DNA from: DASXUC01 sp036004445
GTDB lineage: Bacteria; Sysuimicrobiota; Sysuimicrobiia; Sysuimicrobiales; Kaftiobacteriaceae
DNA: 64,000 nucleotides
Assembly (NCBI GenBank): GCA_036004445.1
Contig: DASYRL010000022.1
Coordinates: 1 to 64,000, forward strand
Reading direction: 5' to 3'
The translations under genes were made by a program, and so were the position numbers. Numbering within the stretch: the first letter of the stretch is position 1; the number at the start of each line of letters is the position of its first letter. The notes under the pieces were generated by a model. That model was not told where the DNA came from. It saw only the letters and a list, made by a program, of their open reading frames with translations, and did not search any database. Positions 8,147 through 17,224 of this stretch are shown here, piece by piece.

Positions 8147-9040
8147 CTATGACGGGGGAATCCGGACGAGGAGCAGGGGAATTCCGGTGTGGCCGATCAC
8201 TCTGGACGCGACGCTACCCGCCCAGGTTCCCGCCAGTCCCGAGCGGCCATGCGTCGCCATCACGATCAGATCGGCCTCACTGACTTTCGCCGCATCGAGA
8301 AGCATCCGCACTGCCTCTCCCCGCTCGACCAGCCCCGACGCGCTGACGCCGTCCGCCGCGAGGGTCGCTGTAAGCTCGGTGAGATACGCTTGCATGTGCG
8401 CCGCCTCCAGGTCGAGCACTTCCGCCGCCGCCGACGGCATCAGACGCGTCGCCGCGGCGCGCTCCGGCGGGGCGGTCTCAGGGGTCGGCACCACGGACAC
8501 GAGCCGCAGGGAGGCTCCGCAGGCGCGCGCGATCGCCGCGGCAGCCGGCAGCGCCGCCGCGGCCGCCTCGCTGCCATCCAACGGCACCACGACGGTTCGG
8601 CAGACGAAGTCCAACGGGCGGTCGGGCTTGAACAGCAGCACGGGGGTCGTCCCGTGCTGCAGCACCTGTTGGGCCACGCTGCCGAACAGCACGTCGCGCA
8701 GCCCCCCATGCCCGTGCGTGCACAGCACGATGAGCTCGGCATGCGCCTCCGCCGCCTCCTCGGCAACCGCCGCGGCGACGTTTACAGAACCACCGCGCAC
8801 ACGCGCCGAGGCCTGTACGCCTTGGGCAGCCAGTTGCGCGACGATGTGCTCCAGATAGACACCGGCGTCCTCGGCCCGCGTGAGATGCCGGTCGCCGTGG
8901 ACGGTCACAGGCGCGTGGGGCTCGACGACGTGAAGGAAGGTCACCCGCGCGGGCAGGCGGCGGGCGAGAAGGATGACCGCGGGAAGCACGCTCTCCGCGA
9001 GCGCCGACCCGTCGAGCGGGACCAGGAGATGGGAGAACAT
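8147..9040 (-). CDS. Tandem universal stress protein (two Usp domains)
   Basis: 297 residues made of two Usp domains. Domain 1 runs from MFSHLLVPLDGSALAESVL to about residue 145, and domain 2 from VVPLDGSEAAAAALPAA to the end. Each has an ATP-loop (CTHGHGGLRDVLFGSVAQQV and ATHGRSGLAGTWAGSVASRV). The start is supported by GAGGAGG. It lies 3 bases after the NRAMP gene and closes the cupredoxin-regulator-mntH-usp operon. Confidence 0.9.
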   Translation of the reverse strand: MFSHLLVPLDGSALAESVLPAVILLARRLPARVTFLHVVEPHAPVTVHGDRHLTRAEDAGVYLEHIVAQLAAQGVQASARVRGGSVNVAAAVAEEAAEAHAELIVLCTHGHGGLRDVLFGSVAQQVLQHGTTPVLLFKPDRPLDFVCRTVVVPLDGSEAAAAALPAAAAIARACGASLRLVSVVPTPETAPPERAAATRLMPSAAAEVLDLEAAHMQAYLTELTATLAADGVSASGLVERGEAVRMLLDAAKVSEADLIVMATHGRSGLAGTWAGSVASRVIGHTGIPLLLVRIPPS

Positions 9041-9043
9041 CGA

Positions 9044-10330
9044 CTAGCCTCCTCCGACCAGCCGGATCAGCAGCCAGCCGTTGAGCGCGATGATGCCGGC
9101 GGTGACGACGGTTGCGACCACGGTCGTGACGCGGGAGTTGGCCAGGCCGCCCATCAAATCACGCCGGCTCGTGAACCAGACCAGGGGGGCCAGCGCAAAC
9201 GGCAGCCCGAAGCTGAGGACGACCTGGCTGATCACCAGGGTGCGGGTCGGTTCGAGTCCGAGCGCGATCACAATGAACGCGGGCGTCATCGTGACCAGCC
9301 GGCGGACCCACACGGGAATGCGCCGGTGAAGAAACCCCTGCATGATGACCTGGCCGGCCATCGTGCCGACCGTCGACGACGACAGGCCCGATGCGAGCAG
9401 GGAAATCGCGAACACCACGCTGCTGGCCCCGCCCAGCAGCGGGGCCAGCGTGCGGTGCGCCTCCTCGATGGTCGCGACCTGGGTCAGCCCGTGGGCGTAG
9501 AACGTTGATGCGGCCATGATCAGCATCGCTCCGTTCACCAACCCGGCCAGCCCCATCGCCAGCAGCACGTCGACAACTTCAAACCGAAACAGCCGCCGGG
9601 CCTGGGTTTCATCCTGTGGAACGATCCGCCGCTGGGTCAGCGCCGAATGGAGGAACACGACGTGCGGCATCACCGTCGCGCCGAGAATGCCGGTCGCCAG
9701 CAGGATGCTGTCGGTCCCGGCAAAGCGCGGGACAAACGCCCCGGCCGCCACCGCGCCCCACGCGGGCTGGTCCAGGATGGTTTCGATGACATAGGAGACG
9801 GCGATCACCCCGACGAGCGCCGTAATGACGGCTTCCACGGGCCGGAACCCATGGCGTTCCAGCGTGAGGATCCCCAGCGTCAGCACTCCCGCCAGCACAG
9901 CGGCAAGCGGCAGCGGCATCCCGAACAGCAGGTACAGACCCAGCGCGGCCCCCAGGAACTCGGCGAGATCGGTCGCCATCGCGACGAACTCGCTGATGAC
10001 CCACATGGCCCAGACGACGGGACGGGGAAACTGTTCGCGGCACTGTTCCGCAAGATTGAGTCCGGTCGCGATGCCGAGTTTGGCCGACAGCGCCTGGACC
10101 AGCACCGCAATCAGGTTGCTCGCGACGATCACCCACAGCAGGAGATAGCCGAACTGCGCCCCACCCTGGATGTTCGTGGCGAAATTACCGGGATCGACGT
10201 AGGCGACGCTGGCGACGAACGCGGGCCCAAGAAACGGCAGCAGGCGGGCAAGGCGCCCCCGCGGACCACGGCCGGCCAGGACCGCACCGCCAGACCCGGC
10301 GGTGGTCAGGGCGTCCCGGCGGCCTTGCAC
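9044..10330 (-). CDS. mntH: NRAMP-family Mn2+/Fe2+ transporter
   Basis: 428 residues, about 11 membrane helices. The first helix has the NRAMP metal site AYVDPGNFATN and helix 6 the partner motif MPHVVFLHSAL. The family imports Mn2+ or Fe2+ with protons across the cytoplasmic membrane. The start is a GTG at 10330, 22 bases after the SufR-like regulator, which may control it. Its position beside copper redox genes suggests joint metal or redox control, which is inference. Confidence 0.92.
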   Translation of the reverse strand: MQGRRDALTTAGSGGAVLAGRGPRGRLARLLPFLGPAFVASVAYVDPGNFATNIQGGAQFGYLLLWVIVASNLIAVLVQALSAKLGIATGLNLAEQCREQFPRPVVWAMWVISEFVAMATDLAEFLGAALGLYLLFGMPLPLAAVLAGVLTLGILTLERHGFRPVEAVITALVGVIAVSYVIETILDQPAWGAVAAGAFVPRFAGTDSILLATGILGATVMPHVVFLHSALTQRRIVPQDETQARRLFRFEVVDVLLAMGLAGLVNGAMLIMAASTFYAHGLTQVATIEEAHRTLAPLLGGASSVVFAISLLASGLSSSTVGTMAGQVIMQGFLHRRIPVWVRRLVTMTPAFIVIALGLEPTRTLVISQVVLSFGLPFALAPLVWFTSRRDLMGGLANSRVTTVVATVVTAGIIALNGWLLIRLVGGG

Positions 10331-10352
10331 ACGACGCCTTTACCCAGAACGG

Positions 10353-10985
10353 TCAGGCCGTGCGCTGGGTCAGTACGCGGATCTCGAACGTGCACCGCGG
10401 ATCGCCGCGGATGATCCACTCCGTCTGCCCGACGTCCTGGCCGGTCAGCCCGGAGAGGATCGCCCGGGCCGCGCAGCATAGTTCGCGGAATTCCAGTGCC
10501 GTCTCCGCCAGCGGGCACTCGTGGATCGAGAACTGGATGCCCTCGTCGGTGCGAGCCACCGCCGACGAGTCCATGCCGGCGAAGACCACCTGCCGGGCGA
10601 CGTCCAGCTTGGCCGCGACATCCGGAAGGCGCCTGATCTGCGGGTGCAGTCCAGCCAGCAGCCGCGCGATCGCCGGGAACGTCGCTTCGATCTGCTCGGG
10701 CTGCATCGTCCGCAGGCGCGCGAACAGCGCCTCCAGTAGCGCCGGATACGAGCCCGCCGCCGCCAGTTCCATCGGGGCGGTGAGCGCGAACACTTGGGTC
10801 GGCCGTCCGGTCCGGGACCGGATCGTCCGCGCCGCGATGGCCCCCGAACGCGCAAGGGCGTCGAGATGGCGCCGGACGGTCGATCGCGAGAGAGCGGTTT
10901 CCCGCCGCAGCGCACTGACCGTGCAGCCCCCGCTGCGGCGCATCGCCGCAATCAGCCGGACCCGGCTTGAAGAAGGTTGTGCCAT
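10353..10985 (-). CDS. SufR-like winged-helix regulator with C-terminal cysteine cluster
   Basis: 210 residues. An N-terminal winged helix (about 5-65: LSRSTVRRHLDALARSGAI, then RTGRPTQVF) is followed by a helical linker and a C-terminal segment like the 4Fe-4S domain of SufR. Cysteines are at 157, 170, 171 and 198; the third cysteine of SufR is Trp190, while the adjacent pair 170/171 is extra. It may sense Fe-S status, redox state or nitric oxide from the nearby NirK. The ATG at 10985 has AGGGTG upstream. It lies between a blue-copper gene and mntH with gaps of 10 and 22 bases. Confidence 0.8.
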   Translation of the reverse strand: MAQPSSSRVRLIAAMRRSGGCTVSALRRETALSRSTVRRHLDALARSGAIAARTIRSRTGRPTQVFALTAPMELAAAGSYPALLEALFARLRTMQPEQIEATFPAIARLLAGLHPQIRRLPDVAAKLDVARQVVFAGMDSSAVARTDEGIQFSIHECPLAETALEFRELCCAARAILSGLTGQDVGQTEWIIRGDPRCTFEIRVLTQRTA

Positions 10986-10995
10986 GGGAATCACC

Positions 10996-11466
10996 CTATC
11001 TAACGACGAACACGGCCTTCATGCCCGCCTCATAATGGCCCTCGACGTGGCAGCCGATCTCAAACGTCCCCCTCCGGTTCGGCGTGAAGATCAGCACCGC
11101 CGTCTTGCCGGGCTTGACTTCGACCTCGAAGATACTCGTCCCGGCGATCGCGCCCGTCCCCTCAAACTCGCCTTTGATCTCGCCCATGTTCTGGAAGTAG
11201 GTGTTGGGCATGATGTGCGCGTCCCAATCTGCCACTTTGCCCTTAGGCGCTGGGTACACCATGAACTCGTGTTCGACTTTGCCCTTGTTGACGATGACGA
11301 TCTCGGCCTCCACCCCGGCCTTCAGCGTGATCGTCCCCGGCGTGAATTTGAAATCGGTCAGCGTAATCGTAACCTTCTGCACGGTGGGGGCGCCCGCCGC
11401 GGGACCAAAGACCAGCAATACCAGTGCGAGCACGATAGCAATGACACCGATGAATCTGCTCAGCAT
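10996..11466 (-). CDS. Secreted blue-copper (cupredoxin) protein
   Basis: 156 residues with an N-terminal signal or anchor helix (about 4-26). Type 1 ligands: the His of VEHEFMV and the C-x4-H-x4-M loop (CHVEGHYEAGM). About 40 extra residues lie between the first ligand and the last strands compared with plastocyanin. The likely role is a mobile or anchored electron carrier outside the membrane. It is the first gene of the regulator-mntH-usp operon, with GGAGGTTAGGAG before the ATG. Confidence 0.88.
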   Translation of the reverse strand: MLSRFIGVIAIVLALVLLVFGPAAGAPTVQKVTITLTDFKFTPGTITLKAGVEAEIVIVNKGKVEHEFMVYPAPKGKVADWDAHIMPNTYFQNMGEIKGEFEGTGAIAGTSIFEVEVKPGKTAVLIFTPNRRGTFEIGCHVEGHYEAGMKAVFVVR

Positions 11467-11521
11467 CTCCTAACCTCCGCTTCCCCTGCCTGTGTCGCAC
11501 CAAGGGACTACGGCTTCACGT

Positions 11522-11563
11522 TACTCTGACCGCCAGACACGCTACCATCCGGCGGTCAGAGTA
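11522..11563. terminator. 13-bp perfect inverted repeat, hairpin
   Basis: Arms 11522-11534 and 11551-11563 (TACTCTGACCGCC and its complement) with a 16-base loop. It lies in the 120-base gap after the secreted IPT-like gene (ends 11587) and ahead of the next operon. No T-tract was seen, so it may be a rho-independent-like pause, an mRNA 3' end stabiliser or an operator. Confidence 0.5.
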
Positions 11564-11586
11564 TTCCGATATCGGCAGTAAACCAT

Positions 11587-13056
11587 CTAACGGGCGGCCT
11601 GGTCTCCCGTCAGGTCGATGACGAACATGACGGACTCGACGTACTCGGGCAGGTCGCTCGAAACCAGGATCGGGAGCCGCTGGTTCTCGGGCTGGGTCCC
11701 GCCGTAGTTGACCGTGAGCGGGCCCCGGAAGATGGCCGGCCAGATCCCAATCACGCGGCGCCCCGGACCGCCCACCGCCGTCAGGTAGATGTTGATGGTC
11801 CCCTTTTCCTCTCCCAGAGCGCAGGCATACCCGGTGTACCCGTTGTCCCACGTCACTGCGGCCGTGTTTTCCCAGGATCGCCATCCGGCCCCGGTGATCC
11901 GGATGTGAATCTGCGTTCCCGGGGGGCCCGACAGCGGACTGACGGTAATCGCGCGGACCAGCCCAAACCGCCCGGCGGCGGTCATCGACGCTGCCCGGGC
12001 CAGCATCGGATGCCATCCCCCCGCCGCCGACGGAATGGTAGTGTTGAACCACACGCGGCCGTCCGGACCCGCCGCCGCAGCGGCGATCACGGTGTCCACG
12101 AGCTTGAACCCGCCTTCTTGAATGTACGCGCCGGTGATGGATTGCCAGACCAGCTCGACGCGTTCCCCCGGGCGGAACCCGGCGGCCGTGGCGCGCACGC
12201 TGGTGCCCACCGGCCCGCTTGCCGGTGACAGCATCAACGGCGGCCCGTCAGCAAGCGCCGGGACGGGGCCCGCGACCCGGGTGCTGAGGAATCGGCCGCG
12301 GGCGGCAGTGCTGCTCAGCGGAGCCCGGCCGTTCGTCAGCGCGAAGTTCCAGCCCCAGCGGGGTACTTCAGCGTACTCCCTGAACCCGTCGTGGTTGTTC
12401 AGGTACGCCGGCCCGTAGAAGTTTGGGTAGACGTCGATGCGGTGCAGCCCCGGCTCTCCCGCGGCGTAGATCGTGAACTGCACGGTGCCGCGGGTGGCCA
12501 CACCCGAGACGATCCCCATGTACCGGTTGTCGTAGATCACGTGGAACTGGCTGTCCGTGGTGCCGAGCCCGAAGCCCTCGCCGGCGAAGCTGATTGGCGT
12601 GCCCACGGGCCCCTGCGTCGTCGAGATGCGCAGACTCGGCCACAGCCGGAATCCGGCTCTCGCCGCCTCCGTCCCATCCAATCGGGCAACGACGTTGTGC
12701 ATGCCGCCGTAATCGCGTGGGACCGTCAGCCGTGATACAAACGTACCGTCGGCACGGACCGTCACCTGGGCAAGCGGCAGCGTGGCGGCCTCGATCGTTC
12801 GGCCTCCGTAGAGGTTGCCGGCGGCAATAACCGCGCCGCGGGACGTTTCCCAGATCAGCGCAATGGTCCGCCCCACCGGAAAACCCCGGCCGGTGACCAT
12901 GACCGGCTTTCCCACCGTGCCCTCGGTCGGCGACAGCACCAGCACTCCCTGGCTGCTCTCTGCCGCGTTCAGAGGGAGCGGGAAGGGCCAAACCGCGGTC
13001 ACCGCCACGAGCACCGCCAGCAGGACGCTCCACGTTCTCCACGACGCGTGTGTCAT
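11587..13056 (-). CDS. Secreted protein with four IPT/TIG-like Ig domains
   Basis: 489 residues, signal peptide about 1-31. Four repeats begin with a similar line: LSPTEGTVGKPVMVTGRGF, STTQGPVGTPISFAGEGFG, LSPASGPVGTSVRATAAGF and VSPLSGPPGTQIHIRITGAGW. These are immunoglobulin-like IPT/TIG folds used as extracellular spacers or binding domains. No catalytic motif was found. It is the last gene of the NrfD-cupredoxin operon (20-base gap), so it may be a surface component tied to that complex; this is inference. Confidence 0.75.
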   Translation of the reverse strand: MTHASWRTWSVLLAVLVAVTAVWPFPLPLNAAESSQGVLVLSPTEGTVGKPVMVTGRGFPVGRTIALIWETSRGAVIAAGNLYGGRTIEAATLPLAQVTVRADGTFVSRLTVPRDYGGMHNVVARLDGTEAARAGFRLWPSLRISTTQGPVGTPISFAGEGFGLGTTDSQFHVIYDNRYMGIVSGVATRGTVQFTIYAAGEPGLHRIDVYPNFYGPAYLNNHDGFREYAEVPRWGWNFALTNGRAPLSSTAARGRFLSTRVAGPVPALADGPPLMLSPASGPVGTSVRATAAGFRPGERVELVWQSITGAYIQEGGFKLVDTVIAAAAAGPDGRVWFNTTIPSAAGGWHPMLARAASMTAAGRFGLVRAITVSPLSGPPGTQIHIRITGAGWRSWENTAAVTWDNGYTGYACALGEEKGTINIYLTAVGGPGRRVIGIWPAIFRGPLTVNYGGTQPENQRLPILVSSDLPEYVESVMFVIDLTGDQAAR

Positions 13057-13076
13057 CTGCCTTACCTCCTCAATCC

Positions 13077-13946
13077 TCAGCGGCTGAACACGATCGTGCT
13101 CAGGCTGAATCCGGTGTTGTCGAACTTATCTTTGGCAAAGATCGCGACCGAGTACGAACCGGGTGCAGCGCCCGCAGGGACGGTGAACGACGCCCGCCAG
13201 ATTTCTCGGGCCAGGTCGTACGCCAGGGGGACGGTCGCCAGCACGCCGCCGGAAAACGTCTGAGTTCCCTGCACGAAGGAGCCCTGGCCGATGATTGCGC
13301 GCACCGTCACGTCCTGGGTGAGTGGAGCGCCCTTGGTCGCCACGATCCCGGTCCCGGTCAGCTCGCGGTCCGCCTTGCCATAGGCGTAGGCATCTCCGCG
13401 GGCAGGACGGCTGATCTTGGCGCCGATCCGCAGCGACGCCCCTGCCCTCGCCTCTGTCACGGGGTTGCCCGACGCGGTGTCAGTCAGCTGCGCGTCCACC
13501 TTGATGGGCCCCGGGATGATCGTCAGAAGGCGGTTGGTCATGTACGAGGCCGGCTTCCAGTCGGTAAGCGTTCCCTGAGCATTCTTGACGACGATGTGCC
13601 ATGGGAGGTTGCCCGTCGGCATGTCCCAGACGATCGGCAGCGGTGCCGCCCAGAACTTTGAGCCGGGGTTGTACGTCGCCTTCACCTCGTACTTCCCGAC
13701 GAACACGGTCATGTCCAGGCCCGACGTGATCTCCTGGGCCGCCGCGTTGGTGGCTTTGATGAGCCAGATCACCTGATCTCCTCGCATGACCTGGTTGCGG
13801 TCCACGCATCCGGCGAGATGGGCGACCATCTGCACGCTCAGGGTCAGGGCGGGTGCGGCCCCGATGCCAGCCGGCTGCAGCGGCACGATCAGCGCGGCGG
13901 CCACGATCAGGAATGCGACATGCATCCAACCGAATCTGCTCTTCAT
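13077..13946 (-). CDS. Secreted protein of unknown function
   Basis: 289 residues with an N-terminal signal peptide (about 1-30). The remainder looks all-beta: hydrophobic strands and the C-terminal part VPAGAAPGSYSVAIFAKDKF resemble Ig-like or bacterial macroglobulin-type domains. A single Cys near residue 47 (HLAGCVDRNQ). I do not recognise the family. It sits between the CuA-like gene (19-base gap) and the IPT gene, so its product probably works outside the cell in the same system. Confidence 0.65.
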   Translation of the reverse strand: MKSRFGWMHVAFLIVAAALIVPLQPAGIGAAPALTLSVQMVAHLAGCVDRNQVMRGDQVIWLIKATNAAAQEITSGLDMTVFVGKYEVKATYNPGSKFWAAPLPIVWDMPTGNLPWHIVVKNAQGTLTDWKPASYMTNRLLTIIPGPIKVDAQLTDTASGNPVTEARAGASLRIGAKISRPARGDAYAYGKADRELTGTGIVATKGAPLTQDVTVRAIIGQGSFVQGTQTFSGGVLATVPLAYDLAREIWRASFTVPAGAAPGSYSVAIFAKDKFDNTGFSLSTIVFSR

Positions 13947-13965
13947 TGCGATTTCGCCTCCTTTG

Positions 13966-14859
13966 TTATGGGTAGTAGCGCTTGTGCCGGGTGCCCGGCA
14001 CTTCCACCTCTCTTTCGGGCAGGGTGAACACTTGGTAGAGCGTATAGCCGAAGGTCAACCACACCCCGGCCAGCACGGCCCACAGCAGGCCGATCCCGAT
14101 CACTGGGATGTGCACCGCCGCCGGTGGCTTCCACCACGTGGCGAGGCCCGGAAGGTCCACTGCCGCCGCGGCTTGCGTGGGACCGTAGCGGACGGTGCCC
14201 TCAAAGACTGCCCGGACCTGCACCTTCAGGGCGTCACCGAACGGCCGGTATTCGAGCCGCGCGACACCGCGGTCATCGGTGCGCACCCTTCCGATAGGGG
14301 TCCAACCCGTCTTCACCAACGTCGCCTGCTGATCAAACCGGACGATGACGCCTTCCACCGGCAACCCGGCAGATGTCAGCTGGGCCCGCAGCGCCGCCAT
14401 CGCGCCTGGAGCCTCGGGTGGGGCCGCCACAAGCTGCAGGGCAGTCGCAGCCGCGGCCGCCTGAGCCGAGCCGGCAGCCGTGGGGGGGCGGACGTTGACG
14501 TACCCTTCCTGCAGCCGGTCGTGTCCGTGACAGTATGCCACGCACTTGAACCGCAGCCGCCCGCTGCGCTCCGCCGTGAAGCGCAGCGTCGCCTGGGGGT
14601 TGCTCAGGCTGAGCACGGGCGACTCGATGCCGAGGCCCTCAATGACGATGATGTGAGGGTTGTCCTCTCCGTTCGGGTCGTCGCCGTAGACGAGGGTCAG
14701 CTCGACGAGCTCGCCCTCGGTCACCTCGACGATCGGGGGATCAAATCCATGCCCGCTGACGACGACCCGCACCTGTTGAGCGGCACCGACGGGAGATGGG
14801 GCGGCCGCGAGCACGGCCACCATCGTGATCAGGATCGCGACCAGCCGCGGGGTGCTCAT
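13966..14859 (-). CDS. CuA-like cupredoxin with C-terminal membrane anchor
   Basis: 297 residues. Signal peptide about 1-26, a cupredoxin domain (27-125), a long Ala-rich beta segment, then one membrane helix (about 250-275) near the C-terminus. The metal loop has Cys106, Cys110, His111 and His113 with Leu116, and His69 upstream. It resembles the CuA loop of NosZ or CoxB (C-x3-C-x3-H-x2-M) but is one residue shorter before the His, and Met is Leu. It may carry a binuclear or altered mononuclear copper site facing outward. It overlaps the nrfD stop by 4 bases (ATGA), so the two are probably made together. Confidence 0.75.
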   Translation of the reverse strand: MSTPRLVAILITMVAVLAAAPSPVGAAQQVRVVVSGHGFDPPIVEVTEGELVELTLVYGDDPNGEDNPHIIVIEGLGIESPVLSLSNPQATLRFTAERSGRLRFKCVAYCHGHDRLQEGYVNVRPPTAAGSAQAAAAATALQLVAAPPEAPGAMAALRAQLTSAGLPVEGVIVRFDQQATLVKTGWTPIGRVRTDDRGVARLEYRPFGDALKVQVRAVFEGTVRYGPTQAAAAVDLPGLATWWKPPAAVHIPVIGIGLLWAVLAGVWLTFGYTLYQVFTLPEREVEVPGTRHKRYYP

Positions 14860-16421
14860 GGCGCGGCCTCCGCTGCGCGCAGAGGCCGATCGCGTCCGCC
14901 GGATGGCTCGGCGGTGCCGGCCTCATGGGCCTCCCTGACTTCCCACAACGAGATGATGGGGAAGACTCGCGAAAACACGAGGTACAGCAGCGCAAAGCCT
15001 GCGAACGTCCCCGCCAGAATCGACCACTCGACCCACGTCGGCCGGTACCCAATCGCCTCGATGGGGGTCTGGGCGACCGCGAGTGAGGGGACCACGATCA
15101 GGTAGCGTTTCAGCCACATGCCGACGGTGATCAGGATCGACGCGATGACCAGGCTGGTCACCGGCCGCGCCTGCAGGATCGGGATCAGACTGATGACGAG
15201 GACCGCGGCCAGTCCCAACAGTGGCCACTGCAGGAATTCCCAGTTCAGCCAGATCGGCAGCGCCGCAGTCGGACCCGGAATCCCCAGGAGGCGGAAGAGG
15301 AAGATGCTGCCCGCGACGCTGGCCGCGGCCAGCGCCACCGGGACCGGACGCAGGACGGGAACAGCCGCGAGGCGCCGGAGAGACGGCACAGACGGGAGGA
15401 CGATCAACAGCGCGGGGGTGACCAGGCCACCGATCACCATGAGCCAGAAGAGCCGCCCGTACGCCCCGGAGAAGAGCAGCTGCAGCAGGACTGCCTCGGC
15501 CTCGTCCGGCTGGTACCCGATCGTCAGGTACTCGGAGAACGTGAAGTACAGATAGATCAGGTTCAACGCGAGCAGCAGCCATCCGAGTTTCCGAAAATGG
15601 TCGTCGGTGATCCATGCGTGCAGCCGGTAAATCCGGCGGAACACGGCCATAGCGAGAATGATGCCGGCGATCCCCGAGAAGATCGCCCCCACCACGAAGT
15701 ACGGGCCGAAGATGCTGCTGTGCCACCCCACCCGCAGGGTCATGCTGAACACGAAGGAGACCACGGTGTGGACCGAAACGGCAATCGGAATGATCAGCAC
15801 CGCCATGATGGCCAGCACCCGCTCCAACCGTGCGCGCTGCCGCGGGGTCCCCTGCCAGCCCATCGCCAGCACGCGGTAGAGCCAGCGCTGCCATCGCGGG
15901 GCGTCCGGGCCCAGCCGCTGGTAGAGCAAGGCCAGGTCCGGGATGAGTGGGATGTAGAGGTAGATCAGGCTCCCCATCAGGTAGGTCGACACCGACAACA
16001 CGTCCCAGATGATCGGGGAGCTGAGCCGGCCGAACCCATAGCGCACCACGTTCAGCAGCCGGTCTGGGCGGCCCATGTCGACCACGACCATCGCCGCGCC
16101 GGTCATCAGCGCGACGACGGTGATGACCTCCGCCATGCGCGTAATCGGCCGGCGCCACTCGGCGCCGGTGATGCGCAGGATCGCGGACACCAGGGTGCCG
16201 GCATGACTGATGCCGATCAGGAAGACGAAGTTGATGATGTAGAAGCCCCACGGGACGCGGTTGTGCAGCCCCGTCACGCCCAATCCGATGCGGTACTGCA
16301 CGGTCCAGGCGTAGACGCCCCAGGCCGCGACGGCGGCCAGCAACATGACGGCCAGCGGATACCAGCGCGGCGGCCGGCGCACGATGCCGATCAGATGCGC
16401 GTCCAGGGGCGCCTCGTTCAT
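14856..16421 (-). CDS. NrfD/PsrC-family integral membrane protein, ActC-like quinol subunit
   Basis: 521 residues, about 10 membrane helices. Segments such as VPWGFYIINFVFLIGISHAGTL, SSPIIWDVLSVSTYL, SVHTVVSFVFS and GWHSSIFGPYFVVGAIFSG follow ActC of alternative complex III, the quinol-binding subunit that passes electrons to a Fe-S partner. Short PsrC/NrfD proteins differ in length. It is sandwiched by 4-base overlaps with the Fe-S gene upstream and the CuA-like gene downstream. None of the heme subunits (ActA, ActE) or a molybdopterin subunit is present in the window, so the electron exit is probably through Fe-S clusters to copper proteins. Confidence 0.88.
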   Translation of the reverse strand: MNEAPLDAHLIGIVRRPPRWYPLAVMLLAAVAAWGVYAWTVQYRIGLGVTGLHNRVPWGFYIINFVFLIGISHAGTLVSAILRITGAEWRRPITRMAEVITVVALMTGAAMVVVDMGRPDRLLNVVRYGFGRLSSPIIWDVLSVSTYLMGSLIYLYIPLIPDLALLYQRLGPDAPRWQRWLYRVLAMGWQGTPRQRARLERVLAIMAVLIIPIAVSVHTVVSFVFSMTLRVGWHSSIFGPYFVVGAIFSGIAGIILAMAVFRRIYRLHAWITDDHFRKLGWLLLALNLIYLYFTFSEYLTIGYQPDEAEAVLLQLLFSGAYGRLFWLMVIGGLVTPALLIVLPSVPSLRRLAAVPVLRPVPVALAAASVAGSIFLFRLLGIPGPTAALPIWLNWEFLQWPLLGLAAVLVISLIPILQARPVTSLVIASILITVGMWLKRYLIVVPSLAVAQTPIEAIGYRPTWVEWSILAGTFAGFALLYLVFSRVFPIISLWEVREAHEAGTAEPSGGRDRPLRAAEAAP

Positions 16422-17224
16422 GAACCCGCCCTCCGTCCGAACGCCTCGCCGTGACCGGGGATGTAGTACACGCGCGGGTGGGTCCCCAACTCGTTCTTGT
16501 ACCGGGTGGCGTGGTTCTCGCTGAGGAAGGCGGACAGTTGGACCACTTCGTCCCCGTTGGTCGCGACGTCGCTGACCAGATCACCCAGATAGATGGCCTT
16601 CATCGGGCACCCCGATGCGCACGCCGGCAGCTCGCCGTGCGCGGTGCGGTGGGCGCAGAGCATGCACTTGGATACGGTGCCTTTCCGATGCGGCAGCGGG
16701 AACTCCGGTGAGTAGGTGGCCAGCGCCGCCCCGGGCGGGTTCGCCGGCTGGGTCCAGTTGAAGACACGCACGTCGTAGGGACAGGCGGCCATGCACAGCC
16801 GGCAGCCGATGCATCGGTCCTGATTGACCAGCACGACGCCGGCGGCGTCGTGGAAGTTCGCGCCGACCGGACAGACAGCCACGCAGGGAGCGTTCTCGCA
16901 CTGCATGCACGGAATCGGCCGAAAGAAGGTACCGCGCTCGTCTTGCTCGGAGACGACCCGGATCCACTGCTGGCCTTCCGGGAGGTGGTGAGTCTTCTGA
17001 CACGCCGCGACGCACTGCGGTGACTTGTTGATGGTCGTGCACCCCTCGCACTTCCGCAGGTCGATGACCATGGCCCACTGCCGGTTGGTGCGTCCGGCCG
17101 GGGTGGCGGCTGCCGACGGCCGGGAGCGCAGCGCCAGTACGGGAAGCGCTGCGGTTGCCCCCGCCGCGGCCACGGCGGAGATCAGCTGGCGCCGCGTGAT
17201 CCTCGCGCGAGGACTCCCGCTCAC
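16418..17224 (-). CDS. Tat-exported ferredoxin with four 4Fe-4S clusters (HybA/DmsB/ActB-C-terminal-like)
   Basis: 268 residues from a GTG overlapping the upstream stop (GTGA). Residues about 7-40 form a twin-arginine signal (RITRRQLIS, then a hydrophobic Ala-rich stretch), so the folded protein is exported. Four cysteine groups follow: CEGC...QCVAAC, CMQCENAPCVAVC, CIGCRLCMAAC and CMLC...CASGC, each able to hold a 4Fe-4S cluster. It is the normal partner of NrfD-type membrane proteins in electron transfer. There is no catalytic molybdoenzyme gene beside it. The long N-terminal extension of the open frame upstream is a shadow. Confidence 0.9.
   Translation of the reverse strand: MSGSPRARITRRQLISAVAAAGATAALPVLALRSRPSAAATPAGRTNRQWAMVIDLRKCEGCTTINKSPQCVAACQKTHHLPEGQQWIRVVSEQDERGTFFRPIPCMQCENAPCVAVCPVGANFHDAAGVVLVNQDRCIGCRLCMAACPYDVRVFNWTQPANPPGAALATYSPEFPLPHRKGTVSKCMLCAHRTAHGELPACASGCPMKAIYLGDLVSDVATNGDEVVQLSAFLSENHATRYKNELGTHPRVYYIPGHGEAFGRRAGS

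Noticed and set aside
14923..16584. 553-residue open frame overlapping the nrfD and Fe-S genes on the same strand
   Set aside because: Pro/Arg/Asp-rich composition and no motifs; the NrfD frame has helices and conserved segments.
14856..17224. Dissimilatory nitrite or polysulfide reductase (NrfABCD/PsrABC)
   Set aside because: No catalytic cytochrome or molybdoenzyme gene accompanies the NrfD and Fe-S genes, and the NrfD protein is of the longer ActC kind.
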